A DNA stretch of 64,000 bases from Kyrpidia tusciae DSM 2912 (GTDB lineage: Bacteria; Bacillota; Bacilli; Kyrpidiales; Kyrpidiaceae). The translations under genes were made by a program, and so were the position numbers. Position 1 is the stretch's first letter, and every line of letters starts with the position of its first letter. This document shows, piece after piece, positions 9,848 to 18,725 of the stretch. The stretch spans positions 806,001 to 870,000 of the forward strand of contig NC_014098.1 of NCBI RefSeq assembly GCF_000092905.1, given 5' to 3'. Under the pieces are notes generated by a model, which saw only the letters and a program-made list of their open reading frames with translations, was not told where the DNA came from and made no database searches.

Positions 9848-10861
9848 CTAAGTGAGTTTATGGTTGGCTTGCGCCCACGAGGAGTGCGTCAGTCTGCCGA
9901 GACCTGGAAGGTAGACTTTTCCTTTGAGAAACTCTTCGGCCGCCCGTTGTCCGGCGTCGATCGCTTCTCGCGCCAAATCAAAACGGTGGGCGTCAATGTG
10001 GTCGATATCGGGATGAATGACCCAATCGGCGGTGGAAGAAGGGTGATTCTGAGCGGCCAACTGGGCTTCCAGGGCGTCGACACTGGCGAGCAGAGTTTGA
10101 AGGAGCCCCAATCGGCTCCCCTTTTCCACGGGAGAGGGGATTTCTTCGTTGAGCAGACCGGCCACTTCCATGGCCCGGGCGATGGGCGAATGGTTGACAG
10201 AATCCCGTACCTCTTGCAGGAAAGAACGCAGGCGCGACCACCGAATCCGGGCGAAGGTTGCGGTGGCGGTCCATTTGTCGCGCTGGGAGCCTACGTCCAC
10301 GGCGACGGTGCGGGCCGGGGACAAGGACCGGGCCACGTCCGCAGGAACCCGGTCGCTCACCCCGCCATTGACTAACAGACGGGAGTCGAGCGGCACCGGG
10401 GTGAACAAGCCGGGGACGGAGATGCTTGCCCTCACGGCGTCAATGACGGGGCCTTGTTGAAATACGACGGTGTCCCCGGTGATCAGGTCTGTGGCCACAA
10501 CGGCGGTGGGCAGTCGGAGGTCTTCAAAATGCACGTCCCCGATCAGTCTCCGCAGTTCTTGGACCAGCCAGTCTCCTTTGATCAATCCGCCGCTCAAAAA
10601 GGCAAAATCGGCGAATTTGATGAGGTCGAGCAGCCGGATCTTTAACGCCGCTTCCTCAAGGGCATGTAATTTTCCTGCTCCATAGGCTGCGGCGACAAGC
10701 GCCCCAATGCTGCACCCCGCGATCCCGGTGATGGGTACGCCCTCGCTTTCGAAAGTGTGCAGAATCCCGATATGAGCTAATCCCCGAGCTGCACCACCTC
10801 CCAGGGCTAGATTAACACCGTTCACCCATTCTCTAGTTTTTATCGAGCTTTCATTCGACAT
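9848..10861 (-). CDS. Patatin-like phospholipase (RssA-type)
   Basis: 337 residues from an ATG with AAGGAG 10 nt upstream. It contains the oxyanion stretch LALGGGAARGLAHIG and the nucleophile elbow GCSIGAL (Ser near residue 43 of the domain). The usual DGG/DGA motif carrying the catalytic Asp reads VNGGVSDRVP, i.e. Asn (codon AAT) in place of Asp. The family hydrolyses acyl chains of membrane lipids. With the substitution activity may be lost or altered, or the nearby Asp in VSD may serve. It converges on the pur operon. Confidence 0.85.
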   Translation of the reverse strand: MSNESSIKTREWVNGVNLALGGGAARGLAHIGILHTFESEGVPITGIAGCSIGALVAAAYGAGKLHALEEAALKIRLLDLIKFADFAFLSGGLIKGDWLVQELRRLIGDVHFEDLRLPTAVVATDLITGDTVVFQQGPVIDAVRASISVPGLFTPVPLDSRLLVNGGVSDRVPADVARSLSPARTVAVDVGSQRDKWTATATFARIRWSRLRSFLQEVRDSVNHSPIARAMEVAGLLNEEIPSPVEKGSRLGLLQTLLASVDALEAQLAAQNHPSSTADWVIHPDIDHIDAHRFDLAREAIDAGQRAAEEFLKGKVYLPGLGRLTHSSWAQANHKLT

Positions 10862-10999
10862 CGCGCTCTTCGGCTCCTTCATGGCAGATGTGATGAGCTT
10901 CGGCATTATCGTGGACGAATATGAGGGCAATATGCATCGTGAGCCGCGTTCATTTTCCCGCCGATGAGGACATTGGGCTGGAGGACCGCTGACATCATG

Positions 11000-11028
11000 T
11001 TGACGATAATGTTCGTGTTCTGATAAAA
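11000..11028 (+). promoter_or_regulatory. Possible sigma-A promoter for the MFS gene
   Basis: TTGACG, 17-nt spacer, ATAAAA. It lies about 80 nt upstream of the MFS start, in the divergent gap from the patatin gene. The -10 is weak, so this is tentative. Confidence 0.4.
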
Positions 11029-11107
11029 GGAAGACATAGGAAGTCGTGTCGGGACGCGCGGTTCCTGGGGGGCTGCTGTTCCCGGGTTTCGTGAAGGGGG
11101 GTTTATA

Positions 11108-12352
11108 ATGGATATGCAGAGGGAAATGACTCAGGAGATCCGTCGACATCCATTTGTTGCCCTTGGATTGATCAGTGTGGCGGAGCTTTTCACGCTGAGT
11201 CTGTGGTTTAGCGGGTCCGCCATCGCCCATCAATTGGAACAATATTGGAGTTTAAACCCCCTCATGGGCGGGTGGATTACCGGCGCGGTCCAAATCGGGT
11301 TCGTGGTCGGAGCGTTAATAAGTTCCTTTTTATCCTTAGCCGATCGCTATAACCCGAGGAAACTGTTTGCGGCAGCAGCGGTTCTCGGGGCGGTGGTCAA
11401 TGTCCTCATTATTGTCAGTCATAACGCGATCTTCGGTCTTATTTTGCGATTTTTGACAGGTGTCATGTTGGCGGGGGTGTACCCCGTTGCGGTAAAACTG
11501 GTTTCCCTCTGGTTTCCGAAAGGGCGCGGTGTGGCGATCGGGATCTTGATCGCCGCGCTCACCATGGGGTCGGCGTTGCCTCATTTGGTGGTGGCGATTT
11601 TGCCGGAATTCCCTTGGAGAATCATTGTCATCGTGAACTCGATTTTGGCGCTGATCGGTGCAGGGATCGTCTATTTTGGCCTTCCCGATGCACGACAGGA
11701 CAATGGCCGCATCGAGAGCCTTTCGCTGCACGTTTTGGGTGCTGTGGTTCGCAACCGCGCTGTCATGCTTGCGAATTACGGTTATTTTGGACATATGTGG
11801 GAATTGTATGCCATGTGGACGTGGATCCCCGCGTTTCTCGGCGCGAATCTTCGGGCCCTTCACCAGACCCAGTCTGTGGTGCTCACTTCGGTCCTTTCCT
11901 TTGTCGTGATCGGTGTTTCTGGTGCCGTGGGGAGTTGGTTCGGGGGCTGGTTTGCAGACCGGTTCGGCAGGACCACTTCGACGATATTATCGATGGCGGT
12001 GAGCGGATCCTGTGCACTCCTCATCGGTTTGACCTACGGGCGATCCTATGAGCTGATGCTGCTGATCGCCGTCGTGTGGGGTGTGTTTGTCATCGCGGAT
12101 TCCGCCCAGTTCTCCGCCGCCACCACGGAAGTGTCCGATCCTGACTGCGTTGGGACGGCCTTGACCTTTCAGATGGCCATCGGGTTTTTCATCACGAATC
12201 TGTCGATCAATCTGATCCCCGTGTTGGAGAGCCGGATCGGGTGGAACTGGGCTTTTGCCACGCTGGCTGTCGGACCAGCGCTGGGGATTGTGGCCATGGC
12301 CAGGCTTCGCCGCCACCCCGATGCAGTAAAAATCGCCAACGGTAAGCGCTGA
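11108..12352 (+). CDS. MFS transporter
   Basis: 414 residues with about 12 hydrophobic helices. The inter-helix 2/3 loop signature appears as LADRYNPRKLF, and a second copy in the C half as GGWFADRFGRTTS. The ATG follows GTGAAGGGGGG. This fits an MFS importer/exporter of the cyanate/nitrate-like size class; substrate cannot be told. The last ~12 codons plus downstream sequence are duplicated at 39968-40030, where only this 3' scrap exists. Confidence 0.88.
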   Translation: MDMQREMTQEIRRHPFVALGLISVAELFTLSLWFSGSAIAHQLEQYWSLNPLMGGWITGAVQIGFVVGALISSFLSLADRYNPRKLFAAAAVLGAVVNVLIIVSHNAIFGLILRFLTGVMLAGVYPVAVKLVSLWFPKGRGVAIGILIAALTMGSALPHLVVAILPEFPWRIIVIVNSILALIGAGIVYFGLPDARQDNGRIESLSLHVLGAVVRNRAVMLANYGYFGHMWELYAMWTWIPAFLGANLRALHQTQSVVLTSVLSFVVIGVSGAVGSWFGGWFADRFGRTTSTILSMAVSGSCALLIGLTYGRSYELMLLIAVVWGVFVIADSAQFSAATTEVSDPDCVGTALTFQMAIGFFITNLSINLIPVLESRIGWNWAFATLAVGPALGIVAMARLRRHPDAVKIANGKR

Positions 12353-12503
12353 ACCTGGCCGGCTGATTGGAGGAATATTCCTGAAACGGATCGTCGACCG
12401 ACTGCGCAGTCGCTGTCCACGCCCGCCCAGTCCGGGGCCCGCCGGGAGTCGGTTCGGTGGGGCCAGGTCGGTCGGGAGGCGAGTCCCGGGGTTGGCACGG
12501 CCA

Positions 12504-13145
12504 TCAACGTGAGGAAAGAGCCTGCTGCCAAACCTCCAGGGTGCGTTCTCCGCTGATTACCTGCGGTTTCCCGCCGCTCGGGAAGTAGAGGGTCGGGTAT
12601 TGATGCACAACCCGGGACCGCACGTTGTTGTCGAGGAGATAGTAGATGCTGGCAAAATGAACGCCCAAGGCCGTCTCTTCCTGTTGGGTCAACGATACAG
12701 CCTCCTTCAGGGTGGTGCCGGGGACGAATCCGGTAGAGACGATGATCGGTTGCCGAACGGCGTCCCGGTGCTGGTACAGCAAAACGAGAGTGCGCTGGCA
12801 GTGAGGGCACCAATAGGCCTGGAACAAAACGGGCAGCTTGGTGAGATCCAGGGTCATCTCTTTGCCGTCGGCGGACAGGACGGCCACCCGGTCGACGGGG
12901 GCAGGACTGAACTGAAAATTCTGGTTGGGTGTGATGACGTTTTTCTGGAGTTGATTTTCAAAAGGCGGATTGGAGGCGGGCGGATTGGGCCCAGGTCCTT
13001 GGCCGGGTCCGGGCCCTTGACCAGGTGGCGACGCGGTCTGTCCACAGCCTATCAAAAGGCCCACTGAGGCGACTGTGACCGCGGCCCATTTTAAGAGACG
13101 AAAAAGGGCTTTCAACAAATGAGCAACACTTGGTGTCATTGGCAT
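12504..13145 (-). CDS. Thioredoxin-fold lipoprotein
   Basis: 213 residues from an ATG with AAGGGGA 6 nt upstream. The signal peptide is followed by a lipobox (VGLLIGC), then a Pro/Gly-rich linker (~30 residues), then a thioredoxin-like domain with FQAYWCPHCQRT and a later cis-Pro-type YPTLYF. The CPHC motif matches periplasmic/extracytoplasmic disulfide oxidoreductases of the DsbA/TlpA kind. It is predicted to be anchored on the outer face of the membrane. The partner is unknown. Confidence 0.8.
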   Translation of the reverse strand: MPMTPSVAHLLKALFRLLKWAAVTVASVGLLIGCGQTASPPGQGPGPGQGPGPNPPASNPPFENQLQKNVITPNQNFQFSPAPVDRVAVLSADGKEMTLDLTKLPVLFQAYWCPHCQRTLVLLYQHRDAVRQPIIVSTGFVPGTTLKEAVSLTQQEETALGVHFASIYYLLDNNVRSRVVHQYPTLYFPSGGKPQVISGERTLEVWQQALSSR

Positions 13146-13286
13146 GACGAATCCCCTTCCCGGATGTTCACCGACAGGCTCGGGCAAGTGTCATTATACC
13201 ATGTTGCAGGCCGCGGGAGGCGGACTGAAGCTGCACATGCGGGGAAGGATCCGGGAGCCGGGCTCGTGTGGAGACGAAGGCCATGC

Positions 13287-13315
13287 TTCTGTGGAAATGA
13301 AAGTTCAAGTATAAT
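13287..13315 (+). promoter_or_regulatory. Putative promoter of galU
   Basis: TTCTGT, 17-nt spacer, TATAAT. The perfect -10 lies about 108 nt before the galU ATG, in the divergent gap from the thioredoxin-like gene. Confidence 0.5.
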
Positions 13316-13422
13316 AAGGTTCGAAGTGGTTCCGTCGCCAGGTTCACGTGGTTCGGCCGGGGTTTTGGGGCAGGGGGATGCGCTCTGCCTGGCGAGCGGA
13401 GGTCGAAAGGGGTACATAGCGG

Positions 13423-14346
13423 ATGCGAAAGCCGGTGCGAAAAGCGGTGATTCCGGCAGCGGGGTTGGGGACCAGGCTGTTGCCGGCCACCAAGGCCCAG
13501 CCCAAAGAGATGTTGCCCATCGTGGACAAGCCCGCCATACAGTACATCGTCGAAGAGGCGGTGGCGGCGGGGATCGAGGACATCATCATCATCACCGGAA
13601 GGAACAAACGGGCCATCGAAGATCATTTTGATCGCAACATCGAACTCGAAATGGAGCTTGAAGCAAAGGGCGATGAGAAGGCCTTGGAAGAGGTGCGGCG
13701 GATCGCCGAGCTGGCGGATGTCCACTACATCCGCCAGAAGCAGCCCCGGGGGTTGGGACACGCGGTGGCCTGCGCGAAGAGCTTCGTCGGCGACGAGCCC
13801 TTTGCGGTGCTCCTGGGGGATGATGTGATGTTCTCCGAGCGGCCGTGTATCGCCCAACTTATCGACCTCTACCGGGAGACCGGGGGGGCGGTGGTGGGGG
13901 TCCAGGAGGTGCCGCGGGCTGAGGTGAGCCGTTACGGGATCGTGGACCCAAACGGTCCGGGACCCGGCGGGGTCGGGCACCGGGCCAGGGCGTTGGTGGA
14001 AAAGCCGTCGCCCGAGGAAGCGCCCTCCAACCTCGCCATCATGGGGCGGTACGTGATTACGCCGGAGATTTTTGCGATCCTCGACGACCTTCCGCCGGGA
14101 AAGGGCAACGAGATTCAGCTCACCGACGGGTTGAACGTCTTGTGCCGTACCCAAGGCGTGTGGGCCATGCCCTTTGAGGGCCGGCGTTTTGATATCGGGA
14201 ATCCAATGGGTTTGTTGCGCGCCTCGGTGGAAGTGGCGCTGATGCGAGAAGACATCGGGCCGGCGATGGAGGCGTATCTGGAGGAACTGGTGCGCAAGGG
14301 GCATGCCTTGGGGCGGCGAATGTACTCCAGGGCGGCCGATCGCTAA
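13423..14346 (+). CDS. galU: UTP-glucose-1-phosphate uridylyltransferase
   Basis: 307-residue nucleotidyltransferase making UDP-glucose. It starts VRKAVIPAAGLGTRLLPATK (nucleotide-binding loop), followed by the signature KEMLPIVDKPAIQYIVEEA, then LGDDVMF and VEKPSPEEAPSNLAIMGRYV. UDP-glucose would feed the galE and polysaccharide genes further along. A 43-bp decayed copy of its signature segment lies at 41247-41289. Confidence 0.95.
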   Translation: MRKPVRKAVIPAAGLGTRLLPATKAQPKEMLPIVDKPAIQYIVEEAVAAGIEDIIIITGRNKRAIEDHFDRNIELEMELEAKGDEKALEEVRRIAELADVHYIRQKQPRGLGHAVACAKSFVGDEPFAVLLGDDVMFSERPCIAQLIDLYRETGGAVVGVQEVPRAEVSRYGIVDPNGPGPGGVGHRARALVEKPSPEEAPSNLAIMGRYVITPEIFAILDDLPPGKGNEIQLTDGLNVLCRTQGVWAMPFEGRRFDIGNPMGLLRASVEVALMREDIGPAMEAYLEELVRKGHALGRRMYSRAADR

Positions 14347-14350
14347 GGGG

Positions 14351-14377
14351 CGCCCCGTGCCGATCTTGGACGGGGCG
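14351..14377 (+). terminator. Hairpin after galU
   Basis: CGCCCCGT and ACGGGGCG pair across an 11-nt loop, immediately after the galU stop. The downstream tract is GAAAATCG rather than a T-run, so the terminator role is tentative. Confidence 0.45.
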
Positions 14378-14452
14378 AAAATCGCTTCGAGGGTGTATCG
14401 GTTGCTGGTCGGGTGCACCCTCGGGTCTGTGGGATTCGGGAGGGGCCAAAAC

Positions 14453-14905
14453 CTACCGGCAATGGCCCAAAATCCCGCTCACCAAGCCGAATCCCGCAAT
14501 CATTGGGAAAAGTTCAAAATAGGGTGCCAAGCGAATCCCAATATGGAAGGGCATTGGCCAGGAAAACGTCATGGACATCGGAACATAGAGTGACAAGAGG
14601 GCGAACGGGAGAAACACAATGGCCAGCATGGGCCAGTTGGGGTGAAAGGCCCACCTTCGTACAAAGATGAGGGGAACGTAGGCGCCCAGGATAAAACCCG
14701 CCAATACGGTGAACCAGATGAGCGGGATCGTGACGTACGAGGTGCGGGCCACTGCCACGTAATGATTCTCCATATGCTTGGGAACCATGTAGACAACAAA
14801 AAAACCGACGAGCCAGGTGATCACTCGAAGGACTTCCCCAGTGTTCGGTTTCAACCTCGGTCCCCCCCGTAACTCATATTCGACGGTGAACAGCCGTATT
14901 TTCAC
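14453..14905 (-). CDS. Small integral membrane protein, function unknown
   Basis: 150 residues with four strongly hydrophobic segments (about residues 28-42, 58-80, 90-110 and 122-146) and a short basic N-terminus. I recognise no family. It is convergent with galU and divergent from the truncated polymerase gene. No strong ribosome binding site is evident, but the hydrophobic pattern makes coding likely. Confidence 0.6.
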   Translation of the reverse strand: MKIRLFTVEYELRGGPRLKPNTGEVLRVITWLVGFFVVYMVPKHMENHYVAVARTSYVTIPLIWFTVLAGFILGAYVPLIFVRRWAFHPNWPMLAIVFLPFALLSLYVPMSMTFSWPMPFHIGIRLAPYFELFPMIAGFGLVSGILGHCR

Positions 14906-14959
14906 TCATCATATCCAACTTTCCGTTGCCTGGGTACTCTCTTTTGATCGTGTGCAGCT

Positions 14960-15841
14960 TTGACGTTTCCGGACCCCGTCGTTGTGGCGCGAACCCTCAA
15001 GGAAACGATTTGGGACTTGTTTCGCATCCGATGTCGCGTGGGCTTGGCTCCGAACAAGTGGATGGCGAAGATGGCCAATCGAGCGGCGAAGAAGGAGCCG
15101 AGCGGAGTGGTGTGGTGGACGGAGAAAGATGTGTCCTCCCGGCTGCATTCCTTGTCCGTGTATGAGATGTGGGGATTGAAACGGCGAGCGGAGATTTTGG
15201 ACCATGAGTTTGGCACGACGACCATCGGGGACGTGGCGGCGATTCCGGAATGGCGTTTGCGGCGGCGATTCGGGGTGTGGGGAACGATCATTCACCGGTG
15301 GAGTCACGGCATGGACAGTTCCCCCATTGACCCGGACGCCTTTGCCGCTCCGAACAAAGGATTCAGTCAGCGGATCACCCTGCCCAGGGATTTTTCTAAA
15401 CGCGAGGACATCGCGGTGGTGATTCTGGAGTTGCTGGACGAGGTGTGCGCCCGGATGCGGAGCGTCCGGCAGAAGGGCCGGCGGGTGGGCATCAGCCTCA
15501 CGTACGCCAGGTTCGAGGGCGGTTTCAGCCGGACGAAGACGCTGGGCCGTGCCTTCAATGCGGCTGAGGACTTTTATCCTCATGTGATTCAATTGTTGGA
15601 TCGCTGGTGGGACGGGTCCGGGGTGCGGGCCGTCAGTGTGGGTGTGGATCTGCTGGAGCCCGAGTCGGACACGATGCAACTTTCGCTGTTTAAGGACGTG
15701 GCGAAACGTAGGCGCTTGTCTGAGGCGTACGACCAAGTTCGGGCCCGGTTTGGGGAGACGAGCATCATGCGGGCGTCGAGTCTGTTACCGGCAGGCCAAC
15801 TGCGGGACCGCAGCCAAAAGATCGGTGGACATCTTATGTGA
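14960..15841 (+). pseudogene. Y-family DNA polymerase (UvrX/UmuC-like), 5'-truncated
   Basis: The open frame matches UvrX/DinB-type polymerases from about residue 135 onward: VGLAPNKWMAKMANRAAKK (end of the palm), YEMWGLKRRAEILDHEFG (thumb HhH), and the little-finger part with FEGGFSRTKTLGR and MQLSLF near the C-terminus. The first ~130 residues of the family, with the DMDSF and S(I)DE catalytic acidic motifs, are absent; upstream DNA is the unrelated membrane gene. A polymerase without these Asp/Glu residues cannot be catalytic. The TTG at 14960 is only the first in-frame start-like codon. Confidence 0.75.
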
Positions 15842-15859
15842 ATAAAGGAAGGGTGCCGA

Positions 15860-16171
15860 GTGCGGGTCACGGAAGGGAATCTTTTTGCGTCGATGAGGCT
15901 GACGCTGCCTGAGCACAGGGAGATGGTGGAACGGTTGGAGCGGGAAGCCAGCCGGCGTCGGGCGCCGGAGTGGACCGAGGATCGCTGGTCGGAGATCGAA
16001 TATGTCCTGGCGGAAGCCCTGGGGACAGGGAGCCAGGTCAGGATCTCGCTGTTTGGGCCCCATGAAGATGAGGTGTGGGAGGGGGTTCCGATTTTGCGAA
16101 ATGGCCGGGTGTATCTGGAGGCAGGGGACGGCGCGGGGAGGAGGTTGAAGACAGCTTTTGGCCTTCTATGA
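15860..16171 (+). CDS. YolD-like family protein
   Basis: 103 residues, 18 nt behind the polymerase remnant, as yolD-like genes sit beside uvrX-type polymerases in Bacillus phages and genomes. The pattern fits: N-terminal LTLPEHREMVERLERE helix, then a short beta-rich half with VRISLFGPHEDEVWEGV and a YLEAGDGAGRRL strand. It starts with GTG, with GGAAGGGTG just upstream. The role is probably regulatory or accessory to the polymerase; here it has outlived its partner's catalytic half. Confidence 0.7.
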   Translation: MRVTEGNLFASMRLTLPEHREMVERLEREASRRRAPEWTEDRWSEIEYVLAEALGTGSQVRISLFGPHEDEVWEGVPILRNGRVYLEAGDGAGRRLKTAFGLL

Positions 16172-16236
16172 AGAAGAGCAGTGATTTGCCGAAAATCAAC
16201 GTCACCTGATAGAATCTGATATAGGGTGATGTTCAG

Positions 16237-16893
16237 GTGAAGCTCTATTCGATTCGAGAGTTTGCGGAGAAACTCGGCGTCAGTGTCTCCACACTTCGAT
16301 CGTGGGACAGGGAAGGCAAGCTGGTGCCTTTGCGAACTCCCACCAACAAGCGCAGATACACCGAGGATATGTTCTATCAGGCGTTAGGAATCGGGAAACG
16401 AAAAGAAACAAAGAAAACGGTCATTTACGCCCGGGTGTCTTCCGCAGGGCAAAAGCCTGACCTGGAGAACCAGTTGCGTTTCCTGAAGGAATTTGCGGCC
16501 GGAAAGGGCCTCACCATCGACGAGATTTTCGTCGATATTGGGTCGGCGTTGAATGATCGGCGAAAGAATTTCCAAAGGATGTGCGGGGCTGTCACCCGCG
16601 GGGAAATCGAGACGGTGATTGTGGCTCATAAGGACCGGCTGGTCCGGTTTGGGTTTGATTTCTTGGAGGACCTGTTTGCACGGTTCGGTTGCGAGATTCT
16701 GGTGGTCAACAAGGCCGAGGACATGTCACCGGCCCAGGAACTGGCCGAAGATCTAATAAGCATTGTCCGGCATTTTGCGACAAAACTCTACGGGTCACGA
16801 ACCTACAGGGCGCGGAAACTGACCAAAGCGGTTCGGGAGGAGTTGGCCGGTGCGACAGACGATCCGACAAAAGAGCCTGCCGCTGAATCGTGA
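16237..16893 (+). CDS. tnpA: IS607-family serine recombinase TnpA
   Basis: 218 residues. An N-terminal MerR-like HTH (YSIREFAEKLGVSVSTLRSWDREGKLVP) is followed by a resolvase domain with YARVSSAGQ (Ser nucleophile near residue 69) and AHKDRLVRFGFDFLE. N-terminal HTH plus C-terminal catalytic domain is the reversed order typical of IS607 transposases. It mediates excision and integration of the element. Confidence 0.92.
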   Translation: MKLYSIREFAEKLGVSVSTLRSWDREGKLVPLRTPTNKRRYTEDMFYQALGIGKRKETKKTVIYARVSSAGQKPDLENQLRFLKEFAAGKGLTIDEIFVDIGSALNDRRKNFQRMCGAVTRGEIETVIVAHKDRLVRFGFDFLEDLFARFGCEILVVNKAEDMSPAQELAEDLISIVRHFATKLYGSRTYRARKLTKAVREELAGATDDPTKEPAAES

Positions 16894-18283
16894 GAAATGG
16901 AGGCAGATCGTCGAAGTGGCCGAGGCGTATTCCCGGCAGAAGGACGCCTTCTTGGTGGAGTACGCGCAGGTGAAGTCCCTCAAGGATCTGGGGTATAAAC
17001 GGAGAATTCGGGATGAACGGGTGGCCGCCGGGTTTGCGAGTCCCTTTGGTCTTCAGGCCCGGCAGTGGAAGTTGGCCTTGGAAGACGCCTTATGGACCTT
17101 GGAGCGACAGTGGGAAGCGGCGATTGCCGAGGTGCGGGACCGTCTTCACCGCAACGAGGGGTTAACCCCGAAGGAACGGGATTACGCCTTCTGGTTGCTG
17201 GACAAGTTCGGGGACAGGCCCCGGGATTGGAGAAAGATTGAGGCGATTTTTCGGGATGAGGATCTGGCGGGGAAAAAGACCGAATTGGAGCCGGCCGGGC
17301 GGAAGAAGATCCGCCACGGACTGAAGCGGCTGTTTCGCCGGGTCCTGGGAAAGAGGCCGCGGGTCCGGAAAGCCCGGAGTTTTGTTGTGGATCAGCAGAT
17401 GTACCGAGTGTTCATGGTGGGCAACCGGCAGTATGTGGCGGTGATGGGGTTGTCCCCGAGAAAAAGGATCGTGATCCCCCTTTCTGGGATTCACAAGCTG
17501 AGGGGCAATCTGCGGGTGGTTCTGCTGCCGGACGAACAGGCGGTGGAGATTCATATGAGCCGGGAACCGAAGACCTACCCGGCCGGGGAGGAAGAGGCGG
17601 GAATCGACCTGGGAGTCACCGAAGTTCTGACGGACGACTCGGGGAAGAAGTATCGGCCGGAGTACGGCCAGGCCCTGCAAGAGATGTCGGACCACGTGCT
17701 GGACAAAGGACGGAAACGCCAGAAGCTGTGGGCGTTGTATCGCAAAAACCGGGAGCGGGACCCGGGAAAGGCCAGGCGAATTCGTCGGCACAACCTGGGG
17801 CTGGTGAAACAGCACAAGCGACACAGGCGGTACCGGGCGTGGTGCGAGAACGAGATCAACCGGGCGTTTCGGGCGTTTTTTCGGGAACGCCGGCCGAGGG
17901 TGATCGCCTGCGAAGATTTGTCCCACCTGCGGGGGAAGGCGAGGAACAAGGGGCTGTCCCGCAAGGTGAGCCAGTGGCAACGGCAGGCGATCCGGGAGCG
18001 ACTGGAATACTTGTGTCATGTTTATTCCATAACCGATCCGGGACCAGTGAACGCCGCTTATACGAGCCAGACCTGTCCCTGTCCCGGATGCGGGTGGGTG
18101 GACGGCAAGAACCGCAACGGTGATTCATTCCGGTGCCAAAAGTGCGGATATGAAGGAGATGCGGACCATGTGGCGGCGACCAATGTGAAGGGGCGTCTTC
18201 GCGACCAGGAGATCACTAAGTACACCCCACACAAAGAAGTCAAAAGAATTTTGCTGAAGCGCTACTGGGAGAACCACGCATGA
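16850..18283 (+). CDS. tnpB: TnpB RNA-guided nuclease (IS607-associated)
   Basis: 477 residues from a GTG behind GGAGG, overlapping tnpA by 44 bp. The split RuvC triad is complete: Asp in GIDLGVTEVL (about residue 253), Glu in ACEDLSHLRG (about 355), Asp in EGDADHVAATN (about 439). A four-Cys zinc ribbon (CPCPGCG..., CQKCG) lies between the last two. TnpB proteins are guided by an omega RNA from the element's right end to cut donor sites, retaining the transposon. All catalytic residues are present, so the protein looks functional. Confidence 0.93.
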   Translation: MRQTIRQKSLPLNREKWRQIVEVAEAYSRQKDAFLVEYAQVKSLKDLGYKRRIRDERVAAGFASPFGLQARQWKLALEDALWTLERQWEAAIAEVRDRLHRNEGLTPKERDYAFWLLDKFGDRPRDWRKIEAIFRDEDLAGKKTELEPAGRKKIRHGLKRLFRRVLGKRPRVRKARSFVVDQQMYRVFMVGNRQYVAVMGLSPRKRIVIPLSGIHKLRGNLRVVLLPDEQAVEIHMSREPKTYPAGEEEAGIDLGVTEVLTDDSGKKYRPEYGQALQEMSDHVLDKGRKRQKLWALYRKNRERDPGKARRIRRHNLGLVKQHKRHRRYRAWCENEINRAFRAFFRERRPRVIACEDLSHLRGKARNKGLSRKVSQWQRQAIRERLEYLCHVYSITDPGPVNAAYTSQTCPCPGCGWVDGKNRNGDSFRCQKCGYEGDADHVAATNVKGRLRDQEITKYTPHKEVKRILLKRYWENHA

Positions 18284-18710
18284 ATGAATCAGAGGTCCCG
18301 GGATGTTCCCGGGAGGACGGGACAGGGACAGGCCTGGCGGGAGAAAGACCGTGAGGGCGTGCGGGGGTTGGCGAAGGCCGCACGGAACACGGCTTTGACG
18401 ATGAGGCGCAAGCGGAGCGCCGCCGGGTGGCTGATCCTGGGGGGTTCGGCAAAACGGCCTTCCGGGTTGGCGAAACCGATCCCTGTCCTGCCGGTGGGAG
18501 ACGCGCAAGCGTCGAGGGACCACCCCGCCGTTTGGAAACTGTCGGTGTCGGGCGCTGGTCGGCGGACGGCCTGATGGTACTGTTTCGGGCGGGACTCCAG
18601 ATGCTCGGCCCCATGGCCTCGCCAATCGGGTCTTCGGGGAGCAGCCAGCCTCTCGGAGAGCGTAAACTGTTTTGCTGTCAAGTCTGTCAATGTTTGATAG
18701 AAAGTGATAG
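18284..18710 (+). ncRNA. Putative omega RNA (reRNA) region of the TnpB element
   Basis: About 425 non-coding bases lie between the tnpB stop and the right-end motif. They are rich in short inverted segments, for example TCCCGGGA-TG-TTCCCGGGA at 18296-18314 and GGTTCGGC...GGCGAAACC around 18445-18480. In known TnpB elements the guide scaffold occupies the tnpB 3' end and right end, with the guide read from the flank. Position and structure fit, but the exact ends are not determinable by eye. Confidence 0.4.
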
Positions 18711-18725
18711 CAAAAATGAAACAGG

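Larger units (their letters stand above)
16200..18712 (+). mobile_element. IS607-type element (serine recombinase + TnpB)
   Basis: Carries the standard IS607 gene pair. Ends are approximate: TGATAGAA-TC-TGATA at 16207 and TGATAGAA-AG-TGATA at 18695 are a direct 15-bp near-repeat (13/15) flanking the pair, with CAGGTG 27 nt beyond the start of each. DNA immediately right of the second motif (from ~18726) is the C-terminal part of an Rpn gene, so the right boundary is well bracketed. No Rpn 5' part is visible on the left, suggesting a flanking deletion. Confidence 0.75.
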
